Shown here one piece after another: positions 7,134 through 16,446 of a DNA stretch of 64,000 nucleotides. Position 1 is the stretch's first letter. Each line of letters opens with the position of its first letter. Position numbers and translations under genes: made by a program. The stretch lies in assembly GCA_036399495.1 (NCBI GenBank), contig DASWMZ010000079.1, positions 1 through 64,000 on the forward strand, in the 5' to 3' direction. The stretch is from Paradesertivirga sp036399495 (GTDB taxonomy: Bacteria; Bacteroidota; Bacteroidia; Sphingobacteriales; Sphingobacteriaceae). The notes under the pieces are model-generated. The model was given only the letters and a program-made list of their open reading frames with translations, searched no databases and was not told the DNA's origin.

Positions 7134-9443
7134 ATGTGGGAGAAATTATCAAAGTTCATATTATCTAACCGGCTCCCTATTCTTATTGCTTTCCTGATTG
7201 TTACACTGTTTATGGCTTATAAGGCCAGCCAGGTGCGTTTGTCTTTCGCAGGGGCCAAGGCTCTTCCCACAACAGACACTGCTTACAGTCGCTATAGCCA
7301 GTTCAAAAGGAACTTCGGTGAGGACGGAAGTGTCATGGTTCTCGGTATACAATCATCGAAGCTTTGGCAAGCCAATACATTCAATGCCTGGAAACAGCTT
7401 GACTCTGAAATAAAAAAGCTAAAAGGAATAAAACAAGTACTCTCAACCGCTAGCTTATTTGCATTAGAAAAAGACACGTTAAATCAGAAATTTATTCTTC
7501 AGCCCCTTGTACAAAAGAGCTCTTTTTTGACCTCCGACATGGATAGCTTAAAAACGAGTATCTATAAATTAGCGTTTTATGAGGGACTGATCTTTAACTC
7601 CAAAAACGAAGCCTCACTCATGGCGATAACGTTTAACGCAAATGTGTTAAACTCCAAAAATCGGATTGGCGTGATCAATTCGATATTGGAAAAAGCTAAA
7701 GCATTTGAGAATGAGCAAAAGGTTGACATACATTACTCAGGGTTACCTTATATCCGGACAATTGTCAGTAAGAAGGTTTCAGAGGAGTTTGCTTTATTTA
7801 TTGTTTTATCGCTAGTAGTTGCAGCATTAATATTACTGTTTTTCTTCCGCTCCTTTTCTGCGGTTATATTTCCGGTATTAGTTGTTGTAATAGGGGTGGT
7901 GTGGAGCCTCGCTATTTTAGTAATGTTTGGCTATGAATTAACCTTGCTAACAGGTCTGATTCCACCTTTGGTTGTGATAATCGGTATACCAAATAGTATT
8001 TTATTACTTAATAAATATCACAGCGAATTCAACGATCACGGCAACAAGATGGAGGCTTTGAGGATTGTAATCCACAAAATTTCGATTACGACATTTATTG
8101 CGAATCTTACAACGTCGGTCGGTTTTGGAGTATTATATTTCACCGAAAGTGAACTTCTGATGCAGTTTGGAATTGTTGCGGCGATGGGTGTAATGCTAAC
8201 CTGGTTAATGAGCTTATGTCTTATCCCGATAATATTCAGCTATCTGCCAGATCCACAAACCAAACACACCGACCATTTAAACAGGCCATTTCTCACCGGC
8301 ATTTTAAATATTTTGGTCTCTTTAGCACAAACAAAGCGGAAGGCAATTTACGTGGTGTCTATCCTGCTTGTACTCATTTCGCTTTGGGGAATAACTCGAA
8401 TAGACATTAACGGCTACGTGGTAGATGACCTTCCTCATAACGATCCGGTTTACACCGATATGGGCTTTTTCGAAAAGAATTTTGAAGGGATACTACCGCT
8501 TGAAGTAAGTATTGATACCAAACGGAAAAATGGTATCATGAAAATTTCGACCATCAAAAAAATGGAGAAATTGCAGAATATGATTTCCGCCTATCCAGAA
8601 TTTTCAAGAGCGGTTTCATTAATTGAGGTGCTCAAATTTTCTTCTCAGGGATTTTATGGAGGAAATAAAGATTTTTACCGTGTACCAAGTGAAATGGAAA
8701 TGAATTTCATATTAAGTTATGCTGCCAACTCGGGCGGTAACGAAAGTATGCTTAAAAGCTTTGTCGATTCTAACAGGCAAATTGCACGTATGAGTTTTCA
8801 AATGGCTGATGTTGGTTCATACCGTGTGAATAAACTTTTAAAAGAAATACAGCCGAGAGTAGATTCAATTTTCAATCCCGGGCGGTATAACGTTGATTTA
8901 ACAGGCTCCAGCGTTATTTTTGTAAAAGGAACAAATTATCTTTTAGCTAACCTTCGCGAAAGCTTAATACTTGCAATAGCCTTGATCGCTATAATTATGT
9001 GGGTTCTGTTCAGAGGAATTAAAATGATCTTAATTTCGATTGTCCCGAATCTTATTCCTTTGATTATAACAGCCGGAATTATGGGTTTCTTTGGTATTCC
9101 GTTGAAGCCTTCTACCATTCTTATCTTCAGTATTGCCCTGGGAATTGCCTCCGATCAAACAATCTACTTTTTAACCCGCTACAGGCAAGAACTAAAGTCG
9201 ACGAAGCTAAGTATATCCCAAATCGTGGCCGACACTTTAAAAGAGACTGGTGTCAGTATGATTTATGTAGCCTTAATTCTGTTCTTCGGATTCGGCATTT
9301 TTGTAGCCTCTACATTTGGCGGTACGGTATCTTTGGGAATGCTGCTTGCTATCACCTTAATGCTGGCATTAATCTCCAATCTAACTTTGCTTCCTGCACT
9401 ACTACTTTCGCTGGAGAAAAGGATAATTAAAAAGATAAAATAG
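7134..9443 (+). CDS. RND-superfamily exporter of MMPL/HAE3 type
   Basis: 769-residue inner-membrane transporter with the classical duplicated RND layout. TM1 lies near the N terminus (LPILIAFLIVTLFM), then a periplasmic domain, then a five-helix bundle (about 220-370) with ALILLFFFRSFSAVIFPVLV and GIPNSILLLNKYH. This is repeated in the second half (about 420 onward), including LILAIALIAIIMWVLFRG and GIASDQTIYFLTRYRQEL. MMPL/HAE3 proteins move hydrophobic or lipid-like molecules (hopanoids, siderophores, lipids) using the proton gradient. There is no membrane-fusion partner or outer-membrane channel next to it, consistent with the HAE3 type. The actual substrate is unknown. Confidence 0.92.
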   Translation: MWEKLSKFILSNRLPILIAFLIVTLFMAYKASQVRLSFAGAKALPTTDTAYSRYSQFKRNFGEDGSVMVLGIQSSKLWQANTFNAWKQLDSEIKKLKGIKQVLSTASLFALEKDTLNQKFILQPLVQKSSFLTSDMDSLKTSIYKLAFYEGLIFNSKNEASLMAITFNANVLNSKNRIGVINSILEKAKAFENEQKVDIHYSGLPYIRTIVSKKVSEEFALFIVLSLVVAALILLFFFRSFSAVIFPVLVVVIGVVWSLAILVMFGYELTLLTGLIPPLVVIIGIPNSILLLNKYHSEFNDHGNKMEALRIVIHKISITTFIANLTTSVGFGVLYFTESELLMQFGIVAAMGVMLTWLMSLCLIPIIFSYLPDPQTKHTDHLNRPFLTGILNILVSLAQTKRKAIYVVSILLVLISLWGITRIDINGYVVDDLPHNDPVYTDMGFFEKNFEGILPLEVSIDTKRKNGIMKISTIKKMEKLQNMISAYPEFSRAVSLIEVLKFSSQGFYGGNKDFYRVPSEMEMNFILSYAANSGGNESMLKSFVDSNRQIARMSFQMADVGSYRVNKLLKEIQPRVDSIFNPGRYNVDLTGSSVIFVKGTNYLLANLRESLILAIALIAIIMWVLFRGIKMILISIVPNLIPLIITAGIMGFFGIPLKPSTILIFSIALGIASDQTIYFLTRYRQELKSTKLSISQIVADTLKETGVSMIYVALILFFGFGIFVASTFGGTVSLGMLLAITLMLALISNLTLLPALLLSLEKRIIKKIK

Positions 9444-9459
9444 ATAAGGTTCTTTAGAG

Positions 9460-9684
9460 CTACTTCATTGGAATTTCCCGTTCTTCTTTAATGCCTTTAT
9501 ATTCAACTTTACGTACTAAGCTGTAAAAAATCAGTAAAAAACCTATACCGAATAGTACCGTTCCCGCTATCATGGCCCATCCGTAAGGTTCAGATCCGTT
9601 ATCTTTTAAAGAGTATCCTAATATATTTAGGGCAATACCTATAATAAGCGATATCACTCCTTTTCTTACAAATCTATTTTTCAT
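9460..9684 (-). CDS. Small two-helix membrane protein, unknown function
   Basis: 74 residues. Two hydrophobic segments are visible (KGVISLIIGIALNILGYSL and GWAMIAGTVLFGIGFLLIFY) separated by a short polar loop, with charged ends (KNRFVRK; RKVEYKGIKEEREIPMK). It looks like a genuine small inner-membrane protein, convergent with the MMPL exporter (16 bp between stops). I do not recognise a named family. Confidence 0.65.
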   Translation of the reverse strand: MKNRFVRKGVISLIIGIALNILGYSLKDNGSEPYGWAMIAGTVLFGIGFLLIFYSLVRKVEYKGIKEEREIPMK

Positions 9685-9879
9685 AATAATAACAGTAATT
9701 TAATTCCAAACTCGTTTGGGATATTGCTAAAATCAGGCCAATTTAATTTTGGAGGCCTTTGAAGTATCAAAGTAAGTAAATTTTTAGCAACGATTAATTG
9801 TCTGGAAATATACAGTTAGAATATATTTATTCGTTGATCATGGCTGCAAGGTTTAAGAAAACTTTCAAGCCTAATTTCC

Positions 9880-9887
9880 TACCTTTG
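9880..9887 (+). promoter_or_regulatory. Bacteroidota -7 element deciding the ileS start
   Basis: TACCTTTG fits TAnnTTTG. It lies inside the longer open frame that could begin at 9798, so transcription starting at about 9894 would exclude the upstream ATGs and leaves the ATG at 9915 as the start. Confidence 0.6.
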
Positions 9888-9914
9888 CATCCTTATTTTG
9901 GAGTGACAAGAGCG

Positions 9915-12900
9915 ATGTACAAAGAATATAAACAACTTAATTTATCTGAGACAGGGAAAGCCGTTTTAGAATACTGGAAGTCGAATAATGTCTTCGAGAA
10001 AAGTATTGCTAACCGTCCTGCTTCAAAGCCATATACATTTTACGAAGGACCACCTTCCGCTAACGGGATGCCAGGTATTCATCATGTTATGGCCAGAAGT
10101 ATAAAAGATATTTTTTGCAGGTACAAAACGCTTAAAGGTTACCGAGTAGAACGCAAAGGAGGATGGGACACGCACGGTTTACCGATTGAACTTGCCGTTG
10201 AGAAGACTTTGGGGATCACAAAGGAAGATATCGGTAAGAAGATTTCTGTAGATGAGTATAACGCTGCCTGCCGAAAGGAGGTGATGAGGTATACCGATGT
10301 TTGGAACGACCTTACCGAAAAGATGGGGTATTGGGTAGATTTAGAAAACCCTTACATCACATACGAAAACAATTATATCGAAACACTTTGGTGGATTTTA
10401 AAAGAATTCTATAAAAAAGGGTATCTATATAAAGGATATACTATTCAGCCTTTTTCACCAGCTGCCGGTACTGGTTTAAGTTCGCACGAATTAAATCAGC
10501 CGGGCACGTACAGAGACATAAAAGACACCTCAATCGTTGCACAGTTTCGGGTTAAACCAGATCAGGTGCATCCTTTGACTTCTGTGTTATTTGAAAATGA
10601 TGGAGAAGATACCGCTATCCTGGCCTGGACAACCACACCATGGACTTTGCCGTCTAACAGTGCTTTGGCGGTAGGAAATAACATAACTTACGTTAAAATC
10701 AGAACATTTAACCAGTACACTTTTGCTCCTGTGAGTGTGGTTTTGGCCAAAGATCTGGTGGCTAAATATTTTAAAGCCGAAGCAAAAGATGTGTCTTTTA
10801 AGGATTATAAAGGCGGAGATAAGCTAGTTCCTTGGGAGGTAGCTTCAGAGTTCGGTGGAGCTGATCTTGTAGGGTTGCGTTATGAGCAATTAATGCCTTA
10901 CGTAAATAATGAAGAGTTAGAAGCAAATGGCTTTAGAGTTATTCCCGGCGATTTCATCACTACCGAAGATGGCACAGGTGTAGTTCACATCGCCCCGACG
11001 TTTGGTGCCGATGACTTTCGAGCCGCCAGAGAGAACGGTATTCCGGCTGTGATGGTGACCGATAATAATGGTAAACTACAGCCATTAGTAAACCGCCAAG
11101 CTAAATTTGTTGATGAGGTAAGCGACTTTGCGGGAAGATATGTCAAAGAAGAATTTTATTCTGATGAAGAACGCACAGCTTCAGATTTCAAGCCTACAGA
11201 TGTTCTAATCGCGATAAAACTTAAAGAAGATAATAAGGCGTTCGATGTAAAGAAATACGAGCACAATTACCCGCACTGCTGGCGTACTGATAAGCCGGTT
11301 TTATATTACCCATTAGATAGTTGGTTTATAAAAACGACAGCTGTAAAAGAGCGGTTGGTTGAGCTAAACAAAACCATTAACTGGAAACCCGAAGCTACCG
11401 GAACGGGTCGTTTTGGAAACTGGCTTGAAAACCTGGTTGATTGGAATTTATCACGTTCACGGTATTGGGGAACGCCATTGCCAATCTGGAGAACTGAAGA
11501 CGGGGCAGAAGAGACTTGTATAGGTTCTATCGAAGAGCTAAAGGCGAAGATTGAAGAAGGAATAAAATCAGGTGTTCTTTCTGAAGACGAGAAGTCAAAA
11601 CAGCAAACCATTATTGAATCGTTCTCCAGTTCATCGTTTGATTTACACCGGCCGTACGTCGATGATATTATATTGGTGGGTCAGAGCGGTAAAAAAATGC
11701 TTCGTGAGCCTGATCTTATCGATGTGTGGTTTGATTCAGGAGCAATGCCGTATGCGCAATGGCATTTCCCATTTGAAAATAAGGATAAATTTGAATCGGC
11801 TTACCCGGCTGATTTTATTGCAGAAGGCGTAGATCAAACGCGTGGATGGTTCTTTACATTGCACGCCATTGCAGTAATGTTAAACGATTCTGTAGCCTTT
11901 AAAAATGTTGTTTCAAACGGTTTGGTACTGGATAAGAACGGCAACAAAATGTCTAAGCGATTAGGCAACGCAGTTGATCCGTTCGAAACGATCGAAAAGT
12001 ACAGTGCTGATGCTACACGATGGTACATGATCAGCAATGCGTCACCCTGGGACAACTTGAAGTTTAACCTTGAAGGTTTAGATGAAGTTCGGCGGAAGTT
12101 CTTTGGTACGCTTTATAATACCTATGCATTCTTCGCATTATATGCCAACATCGATAACTTCAAATATGCTGAACAAGAAATAGTTTTAGAAAACAGACCC
12201 GAAATTGACCGATGGGTTATTTCATTACTCAATACCTTAAGCAAAGAAGTTGATAATTATTATTCGGAGTTCGAGCCGACACGTGCCGCACGAGCTATCC
12301 AGGAGTTCGTTGATGAGCATTTAAGTAATTGGTACGTTCGTTTGTGTCGCAGGCGTTTTTGGAAAGGGGATTATACTGAGGATAAAATTTCAGCTTATCA
12401 AACCCTTTACACCTGCTTAGTAACTGTAGCTAAGCTAATGTCGCCTATAGCGCCTTTTTTTAGCGAACGATTGTTTTTGGACTTAAATAGCATCACTCAA
12501 AAAGAAAATGTCAAGTCGGTTCATTTATCCGATTTTCCGCTGCATCAAGCTGAGTTAGTTGATGCCGCCTTGGAAGAAAGAATGTCTATTGCTCAAAATA
12601 TCTCTTCAATGATTTTATCGTTAAGAAAGAAGGTGGGTATAAACGTACGTCAGCCATTAAATAAAATTTTGCTGCCTGTGCTCGACAATAGTTTTCAAAA
12701 TAAAGTTGAACGTGTTAAAGAGCTCATTCTTTCGGAAACTAATATTAAATCGATTGAATACATAAGCGATACTTCCGGGGTGATCAAGAAGAAGATTAAG
12801 CCAAACTTCAAGGCTCTTGGTTCTAAAGCCGGGAAGCAAATGAAGGATGTGGCGGCTTTTATAACAGGCTTATCTGCCAGTGAGTTAACTGCATTTGAAA

Positions 12901-13307
12901 GCGCCGGAACTATCCATTATTCGAAGGATGATTTTCAGCTCAATGTGTCGTTAGATGACGTAGAGATTATTGCTGAAGATGTTCCAGGATGGCAGGTAAC
13001 TAACATGGGAAAACTAACGGTTGCTTTAGATGTTACAGTAACCAACGAACTAAAACAGGAAGGGATATCAAGGGAATTGGTTAACCGGATTCAGAATTTA
13101 CGGAAAGATTTAAATTTTGAGGTAACCGATAAAATCAATGTGCGTACAAGCGACCACCCTTATATTACAGAAGCCGTAAAAAATAATTTATCATATATTT
13201 GCGCTGAAATTTTGGCCGACTCATTTGAACTTGTTTACGAGTTAAATATGGGAGAGACGGTAGAAATTGATGAGCAGCAATTACTTATATCAATTACAAA
13301 AGCTTAA
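9915..13307 (+). CDS. ileS: Isoleucyl-tRNA synthetase
   Basis: Class Ia synthetase charging tRNA-Ile. I use the ATG at 9915 (MYKEYKQLNLSETGKAVLEY), giving 1130 residues; the open frame extends 39 codons upstream but that stretch contains the probable promoter. Signatures seen: the HIGH-like motif in PPSANGMPGIHHVMARS, WDTHGLPIELAVE, the CP1 editing domain (AWTTTPWTLPSN), GVDQTRGWFFTLHA, and the KMSKS motif as NKMSKRLGNAVDP. An anticodon-binding domain and long C-terminal extension follow, as in the large eukaryote-like IleS type. It starts an operon with the DksA-like gene (1-bp gap) and lspA. Confidence 0.97.
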   Translation: MYKEYKQLNLSETGKAVLEYWKSNNVFEKSIANRPASKPYTFYEGPPSANGMPGIHHVMARSIKDIFCRYKTLKGYRVERKGGWDTHGLPIELAVEKTLGITKEDIGKKISVDEYNAACRKEVMRYTDVWNDLTEKMGYWVDLENPYITYENNYIETLWWILKEFYKKGYLYKGYTIQPFSPAAGTGLSSHELNQPGTYRDIKDTSIVAQFRVKPDQVHPLTSVLFENDGEDTAILAWTTTPWTLPSNSALAVGNNITYVKIRTFNQYTFAPVSVVLAKDLVAKYFKAEAKDVSFKDYKGGDKLVPWEVASEFGGADLVGLRYEQLMPYVNNEELEANGFRVIPGDFITTEDGTGVVHIAPTFGADDFRAARENGIPAVMVTDNNGKLQPLVNRQAKFVDEVSDFAGRYVKEEFYSDEERTASDFKPTDVLIAIKLKEDNKAFDVKKYEHNYPHCWRTDKPVLYYPLDSWFIKTTAVKERLVELNKTINWKPEATGTGRFGNWLENLVDWNLSRSRYWGTPLPIWRTEDGAEETCIGSIEELKAKIEEGIKSGVLSEDEKSKQQTIIESFSSSSFDLHRPYVDDIILVGQSGKKMLREPDLIDVWFDSGAMPYAQWHFPFENKDKFESAYPADFIAEGVDQTRGWFFTLHAIAVMLNDSVAFKNVVSNGLVLDKNGNKMSKRLGNAVDPFETIEKYSADATRWYMISNASPWDNLKFNLEGLDEVRRKFFGTLYNTYAFFALYANIDNFKYAEQEIVLENRPEIDRWVISLLNTLSKEVDNYYSEFEPTRAARAIQEFVDEHLSNWYVRLCRRRFWKGDYTEDKISAYQTLYTCLVTVAKLMSPIAPFFSERLFLDLNSITQKENVKSVHLSDFPLHQAELVDAALEERMSIAQNISSMILSLRKKVGINVRQPLNKILLPVLDNSFQNKVERVKELILSETNIKSIEYISDTSGVIKKKIKPNFKALGSKAGKQMKDVAAFITGLSASELTAFESAGTIHYSKDDFQLNVSLDDVEIIAEDVPGWQVTNMGKLTVALDVTVTNELKQEGISRELVNRIQNLRKDLNFEVTDKINVRTSDHPYITEAVKNNLSYICAEILADSFELVYELNMGETVEIDEQQLLISITKA

Positions 13308-13308
13308 A

Positions 13309-13692
13309 ATGGAAAATCACGAAAAAACAAGATATTCTGACGTAGAATTGCAGGAATTTAAAGACCTGATTCTTGAAAAATTAAGAGTAGCTAAAGAAGA
13401 ACTTGGTTCGCTAACACAGTCCTTAAGTAATCCAAATCTTAACGGTACTGATGATACTGCAGGCACTTACAAAACATTGGAAGACGGCTCTGCAACTTTA
13501 GAGAAAGAGCAAATTAACCAGCTTGCTGCACGCCAGAAAAAATTCATTGAAAATCTGGAAGCTGCTTTGGTTCGCATCGAAAACAAAACTTACGGTATTT
13601 GCCGCGAAACCGGAAAGTTAATCCAGAAAGAACGTTTACGTTCGGTGCCACATACTACTTTAAGTATGGAAGCTAAATTGAAGCAAAATTAA
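13309..13692 (+). CDS. TraR/DksA-family protein with degenerate zinc finger
   Basis: 127 residues from the ATG at 13309, one base after the ileS stop; an in-frame ATG at 13267 lies inside ileS and is unlikely. The N-terminal part is a coiled-coil hairpin (about 10-85) as in DksA, which inserts into the RNA polymerase secondary channel. The C-terminal block YGICRETGKLIQKERL followed by PHTTLSMEAKLKQN corresponds to the DksA zinc-finger region, but only one cysteine (Cys98) remains, so the four-Cys zinc site is not formed. Its regulatory role is inferred from family only. Its stop overlaps the lspA start (TAATG), coupling translation. Confidence 0.85.
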   Translation: MENHEKTRYSDVELQEFKDLILEKLRVAKEELGSLTQSLSNPNLNGTDDTAGTYKTLEDGSATLEKEQINQLAARQKKFIENLEAALVRIENKTYGICRETGKLIQKERLRSVPHTTLSMEAKLKQN

Positions 13693-14339
13693 TGAAAGCT
13701 TATTACAAGCCTTTTCTTGCCATAGTCGGGATTCTACTCTCAGATCAGCTGCTTAAGTTCTGGATCAAACTAAACATGACGCTTGGTCAGGAATTTCAAT
13801 TAGTAGGAAAATGGGCATTAATCCATTTTACTGAAAACAATGGAATGGCCTTCGGAATGGAGTTTGGTGGCGAGGCCGGAAAGCTTGCTTTAACTTTATT
13901 TAGAATTGCTGCCGTTACCATGATTGGTTATGGCGTGGTTTACCTCATTAAAAATAAATATCACCGGGGGCTGATTTTAAATGTGGCCCTCATTTTTGCC
14001 GGTGCCTTAGGAAATATTATCGACTCTACATTTTACGGGATGATATTCACCGAAAGCAACTTTTTTGAAACCGCAAAGTTCTTACCCGGCCAGGGTTATG
14101 CAGGTCTTTTTCATGGAAAAGTCGTTGACATGTTTTATTTTCCCATTATACAGGGAATAATACCAACCTGGTTTCCAATCTGGGGAGGCGAAGATTTTAT
14201 ATTCTTTCGACCTGTATTTAACGTTGCCGACGCTGCAATCTCAATCGGCGTTATTTCTATCCTGATCTTTCAAAAGAGGTATTTCAAAGAAGAGCGCGTG
14301 GAAGAAAGTTATCCGCATAGCGAAATTGTAGAGGAGTAG
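13692..14339 (+). CDS. lspA: Lipoprotein signal peptidase (signal peptidase II)
   Basis: Inner-membrane aspartyl protease that cleaves prolipoproteins after diacylglyceryl transfer. At 215 residues it is longer than the E. coli enzyme, with an extra loop between TM3 and TM4 typical of Bacteroidota. Seen: SDQLLKFWIKLNM, the HFTENNGMAFGM motif, catalytic Asp in GALGNIIDSTFYG and second Asp in FRPVFNVADAAISIGV, and four hydrophobic helices. It is third in the ileS operon. The DUF4249, SusD and FG-GAP lipoproteins in this window need it for maturation. Confidence 0.96.
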   Translation: MKAYYKPFLAIVGILLSDQLLKFWIKLNMTLGQEFQLVGKWALIHFTENNGMAFGMEFGGEAGKLALTLFRIAAVTMIGYGVVYLIKNKYHRGLILNVALIFAGALGNIIDSTFYGMIFTESNFFETAKFLPGQGYAGLFHGKVVDMFYFPIIQGIIPTWFPIWGGEDFIFFRPVFNVADAAISIGVISILIFQKRYFKEERVEESYPHSEIVEE

Positions 14340-14369
14340 ATTTTCAGCTGAGGGCGCTCATTCAATAAG

Positions 14370-14475
14370 TTCTGCATTCAACGTGAGGGATAGCAACGAA
14401 AGCCCACAGCCATGAGGAACGAATGGCGAGGACTTGTAGTGTATAGCCCGACCCGCAGGGGCACGCCCAAATTCA
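14370..14475. repeat. Probable dispersed intergenic repeat
   Basis: This stretch between lspA and the SIMPL gene is G+C-richer than its surroundings and contains blocks such as GGCGAGGACTTGTAG and TAGCCCGACCCGCAGGGGC. I recall similar blocks between genes in related genomes, but only one copy is present here, so the call rests on memory. An open frame across it on the minus strand has no protein character. Confidence 0.35.
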
Positions 14476-14601
14476 CTTATTATCATTGATATTAGCCACA
14501 AAGGTGCTAAGGCAGGAAGCAGAATTCCAAGTCTTCGTGGCATATCCTTTATGGAATAATTATTATTTCGCATCTTTAGTAAACACACTAAAAAGTTAAT
14601 T

Positions 14602-15309
14602 ATGAAAAGATTAGTTCTTATTGCTTTGCTAAGCATCACCGCAATATCGGTGTATTCGCAAAATGTAGATACACGTCGCAGAATCGAGGTTTCAGGATCT
14701 GCGGAAGCAGAGGTTACACCGGATATTATTTATGTAGGAGTTTCGCTAAAGGAATATCTCAGGGACAACAAAAAGAAGGTAGAAATTGAGGAGTTGGAGA
14801 AGCAACTCCAAACGGCGGTTATTAATGCCGGAATACCGAAAGAAAACTTTACTATCAACAATATTTCGAGCTACAACTACGCCTATGAAAGGAAGAAAAA
14901 TCCTTCGTTTTTGGCTCGCAAACAATACCGGATTAAGGTTACTGACTTGAATAAATATAACCAGATAATAAGCGCTGTAGACCCACGTGCAGTGGAATAT
15001 ACAAATATAGAAAGTTATGATTACTCTAAGATCGAATCGCTAAAGCAGGAGCTTAAAATTAAGGCTTTGAGAGCGGCTAAAGACAAAGCGTCTTACCTGG
15101 CCGACGCTGTTGGCGATAAAGTGGCTGATGCGCTCGAAATACAGGAAATTAATAACGAGTATTACCCACAGCCTATGTACAGAGCCAATGCAACGATGAG
15201 TATGGAAAAAGGAATGGGCGCGCAAGACATGGCACCGATGCCTGATATCGACTTCAAAAAGATAAAGCTTAATTATCAGATGCGAGCTGTGTTTGAGTTG
15301 AAAAACTAA
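14602..15309 (+). CDS. Secreted SIMPL (DUF541) domain protein
   Basis: 235 residues with a cleavable signal peptide (MKRLVLIALLSITAISVYSQ) followed by a SIMPL/DUF541 domain: RRIEVSGSAEAEVTPDIIYVG at the N terminus and a C-terminal KALRAAKDKASYLADAVGDK helix are characteristic. Family members are periplasmic or surface proteins (e.g. BP26-like) that assemble into oligomeric channels or protect against oxidative stress; the role here is unknown. It is monocistronic and ends ahead of a shared bidirectional terminator. Confidence 0.88.
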   Translation: MKRLVLIALLSITAISVYSQNVDTRRRIEVSGSAEAEVTPDIIYVGVSLKEYLRDNKKKVEIEELEKQLQTAVINAGIPKENFTINNISSYNYAYERKKNPSFLARKQYRIKVTDLNKYNQIISAVDPRAVEYTNIESYDYSKIESLKQELKIKALRAAKDKASYLADAVGDKVADALEIQEINNEYYPQPMYRANATMSMEKGMGAQDMAPMPDIDFKKIKLNYQMRAVFELKN

Positions 15310-15310
15310 T

Positions 15311-15372
15311 AGAAACCTGCTGAATTTGCCGCTTACAAGCCGCTATGAATAATTCATGTGAGCTTATTAGCA
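15311..15372. repeat. Hairpin repeat, copy 1
   Basis: About 60 bp sharing GAAACCTGC, TTTGCC.CT.ACAAGCCG and a following palindrome with the copy at 19315. Here the palindrome is ATGAAT-A-ATTCAT (15345-15357). It lies directly after the SIMPL stop. Confidence 0.6.
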
Positions 15373-15390
15373 ATAAATATAGTCTAACAA

Positions 15391-15427
15391 AAATGCCTGG
15401 TCTTGATAAGCAAGCCAGGCATTTTTT
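15391..15427. terminator. Bidirectional rho-independent terminator
   Basis: AAATGCCTGG and CTTG pair with CAAG and CCAGGCATTT around a 5-nt loop, with T runs after the stem on + and an A run before it. It serves both the SIMPL gene (+) and the response regulator (-). Confidence 0.8.
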
Positions 15428-15473
15428 ATTCTTGAATTCTTTATTCCTTTATTCCTTTATTCTTCCTTCTTTA

Positions 15474-15833
15474 TTATAGCACCGCATTTGCAAGCATTGA
15501 TTCTAGTTCATCTAAATCAAAGGGTTTGGCTAGATAAGTGTCTGCGCCGGCTTCTTTAGCCAATCTTTCTACTTCATTATTAGCAGAAAAATAGATAACA
15601 GGAATTGACTTGTACTGTTCGTGGCTTTTGATAAGTTTTGTCGCCGTTTTGCCGCCCGCTTCAGGTATCCAGTTGTCCATCATAATAACATCTGGTTTTG
15701 TTTCGGCAATATCGTTCAAGATGTTGGCGCAAGTTGTGCGCGTATTGATTTTCCAACCTTTATCTTCAAGCAAATAAATTAAAATGCTGAGGATATCTTC
15801 ATCATCATCAAAAATTAAAACACTCTTCTCCAT
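15474..15833 (-). CDS. Stand-alone CheY-like response regulator receiver
   Basis: 119 residues, REC domain only. The acidic pocket FDDDEDI, phosphoacceptor Asp53 (IMMDNWIP), Ser83 (IYFSANN) and Lys103 (LAKPFDL) are intact and align without gaps to the 125-residue regulator at 5569. There is no kinase or output domain nearby. The shared segments NWIP, IPVIYFSANN and AGADT place the two in one narrow subfamily. It has its own promoter (15842-15870). Confidence 0.92.
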   Translation of the reverse strand: MEKSVLIFDDDEDILSILIYLLEDKGWKINTRTTCANILNDIAETKPDVIMMDNWIPEAGGKTATKLIKSHEQYKSIPVIYFSANNEVERLAKEAGADTYLAKPFDLDELESMLANAVL

Positions 15834-15841
15834 CTTGAAAG

Positions 15842-15870
15842 TAAAGCTATAAATAAATTATTTGTGCAAA
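15842..15870 (-). promoter_or_regulatory. Promoter of the response regulator
   Basis: On the minus strand TTTG (15870-15867), 17 bp, then TAGCTTTA (15849-15842), 7 of 8 matches to TAnnTTTG, ending 8 bp upstream of the ATG at 15833. The leader would be very short. Confidence 0.5.
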
Positions 15871-16115
15871 AAATTAATTATTAATTTAAATGCTAATTTT
15901 TTTTGGTAACAATTATGAAATACTAGAAACGCTTATTTCGCTTAGTACCGCACTCATCAAAGTTTTATGAAGATAAATAAAAATTTAATTCTAATTACTT
16001 GAATCTGAAGTGTTTTCGGAAGGTAAAATATTGAATAAGGAATCTTACTCCCCTCAAGTTTATGTTGGGTGGGGAGTTTAAATTAGTTTCTTAAGAGCAA
16101 TGTTGATACCTTAAA

Positions 16116-16346
16116 TCAGATGCGGTAGCGAAGAGAAATAGTATTACCAATAGCTTGAACTAACTCCTTAAGAATCGGGCTTGAGCTTTCTTTCTGACTC
16201 CAGGCACTTTGTCCCTCTTTTAAAAGGGTTACTGTGGTGCCTTGTAACAAAATTTGAGATTCTACTATCCGGTCTATTTGATCTAATTTAATAAGTTGAA
16301 AATGGAACTTTGCTCCAGCAAGATTTATGGTAAAGACTTGACCCAT
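16116..16346 (-). CDS. Small hypothetical protein
   Basis: 76 residues if it starts at MGQVFTINLAGAKFHF (ATG at 16346); the frame is open to an earlier ATG at 16415, whose product would start with 23 residues of less convincing composition. A TATTATTG -7-like element (about 33 bp upstream of 16346) favours the shorter form. It looks like a small alpha/beta protein: two or three strands, LLQGTTVTLLKEGQSAW, then a C-terminal helix (SPILKELVQAIGNTIS). No known domain was recognised. Confidence 0.5.
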   Translation of the reverse strand: MGQVFTINLAGAKFHFQLIKLDQIDRIVESQILLQGTTVTLLKEGQSAWSQKESSSPILKELVQAIGNTISLRYRI

Positions 16347-16446
16347 ATGTGAGTTTAATTGGTTGGTTAGCGCAATAATAACAAAAATTTTAACTCTCTT
16401 GTTTGAGGATATCATCTATTTGATCTTCAACATAACATATCCTGTA

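Noticed and set aside
9798..9914. Upstream 39-codon extension of ileS
   Set aside because: It contains a TAnnTTTG promoter element and lacks family similarity; the ATG at 9915 begins the IleS sequence.
14358..14639. Minus-strand open frame of 93 codons between lspA and the SIMPL gene
   Set aside because: It runs through the G+C-rich repeat and into the SIMPL gene, has no promoter and no protein-like composition.
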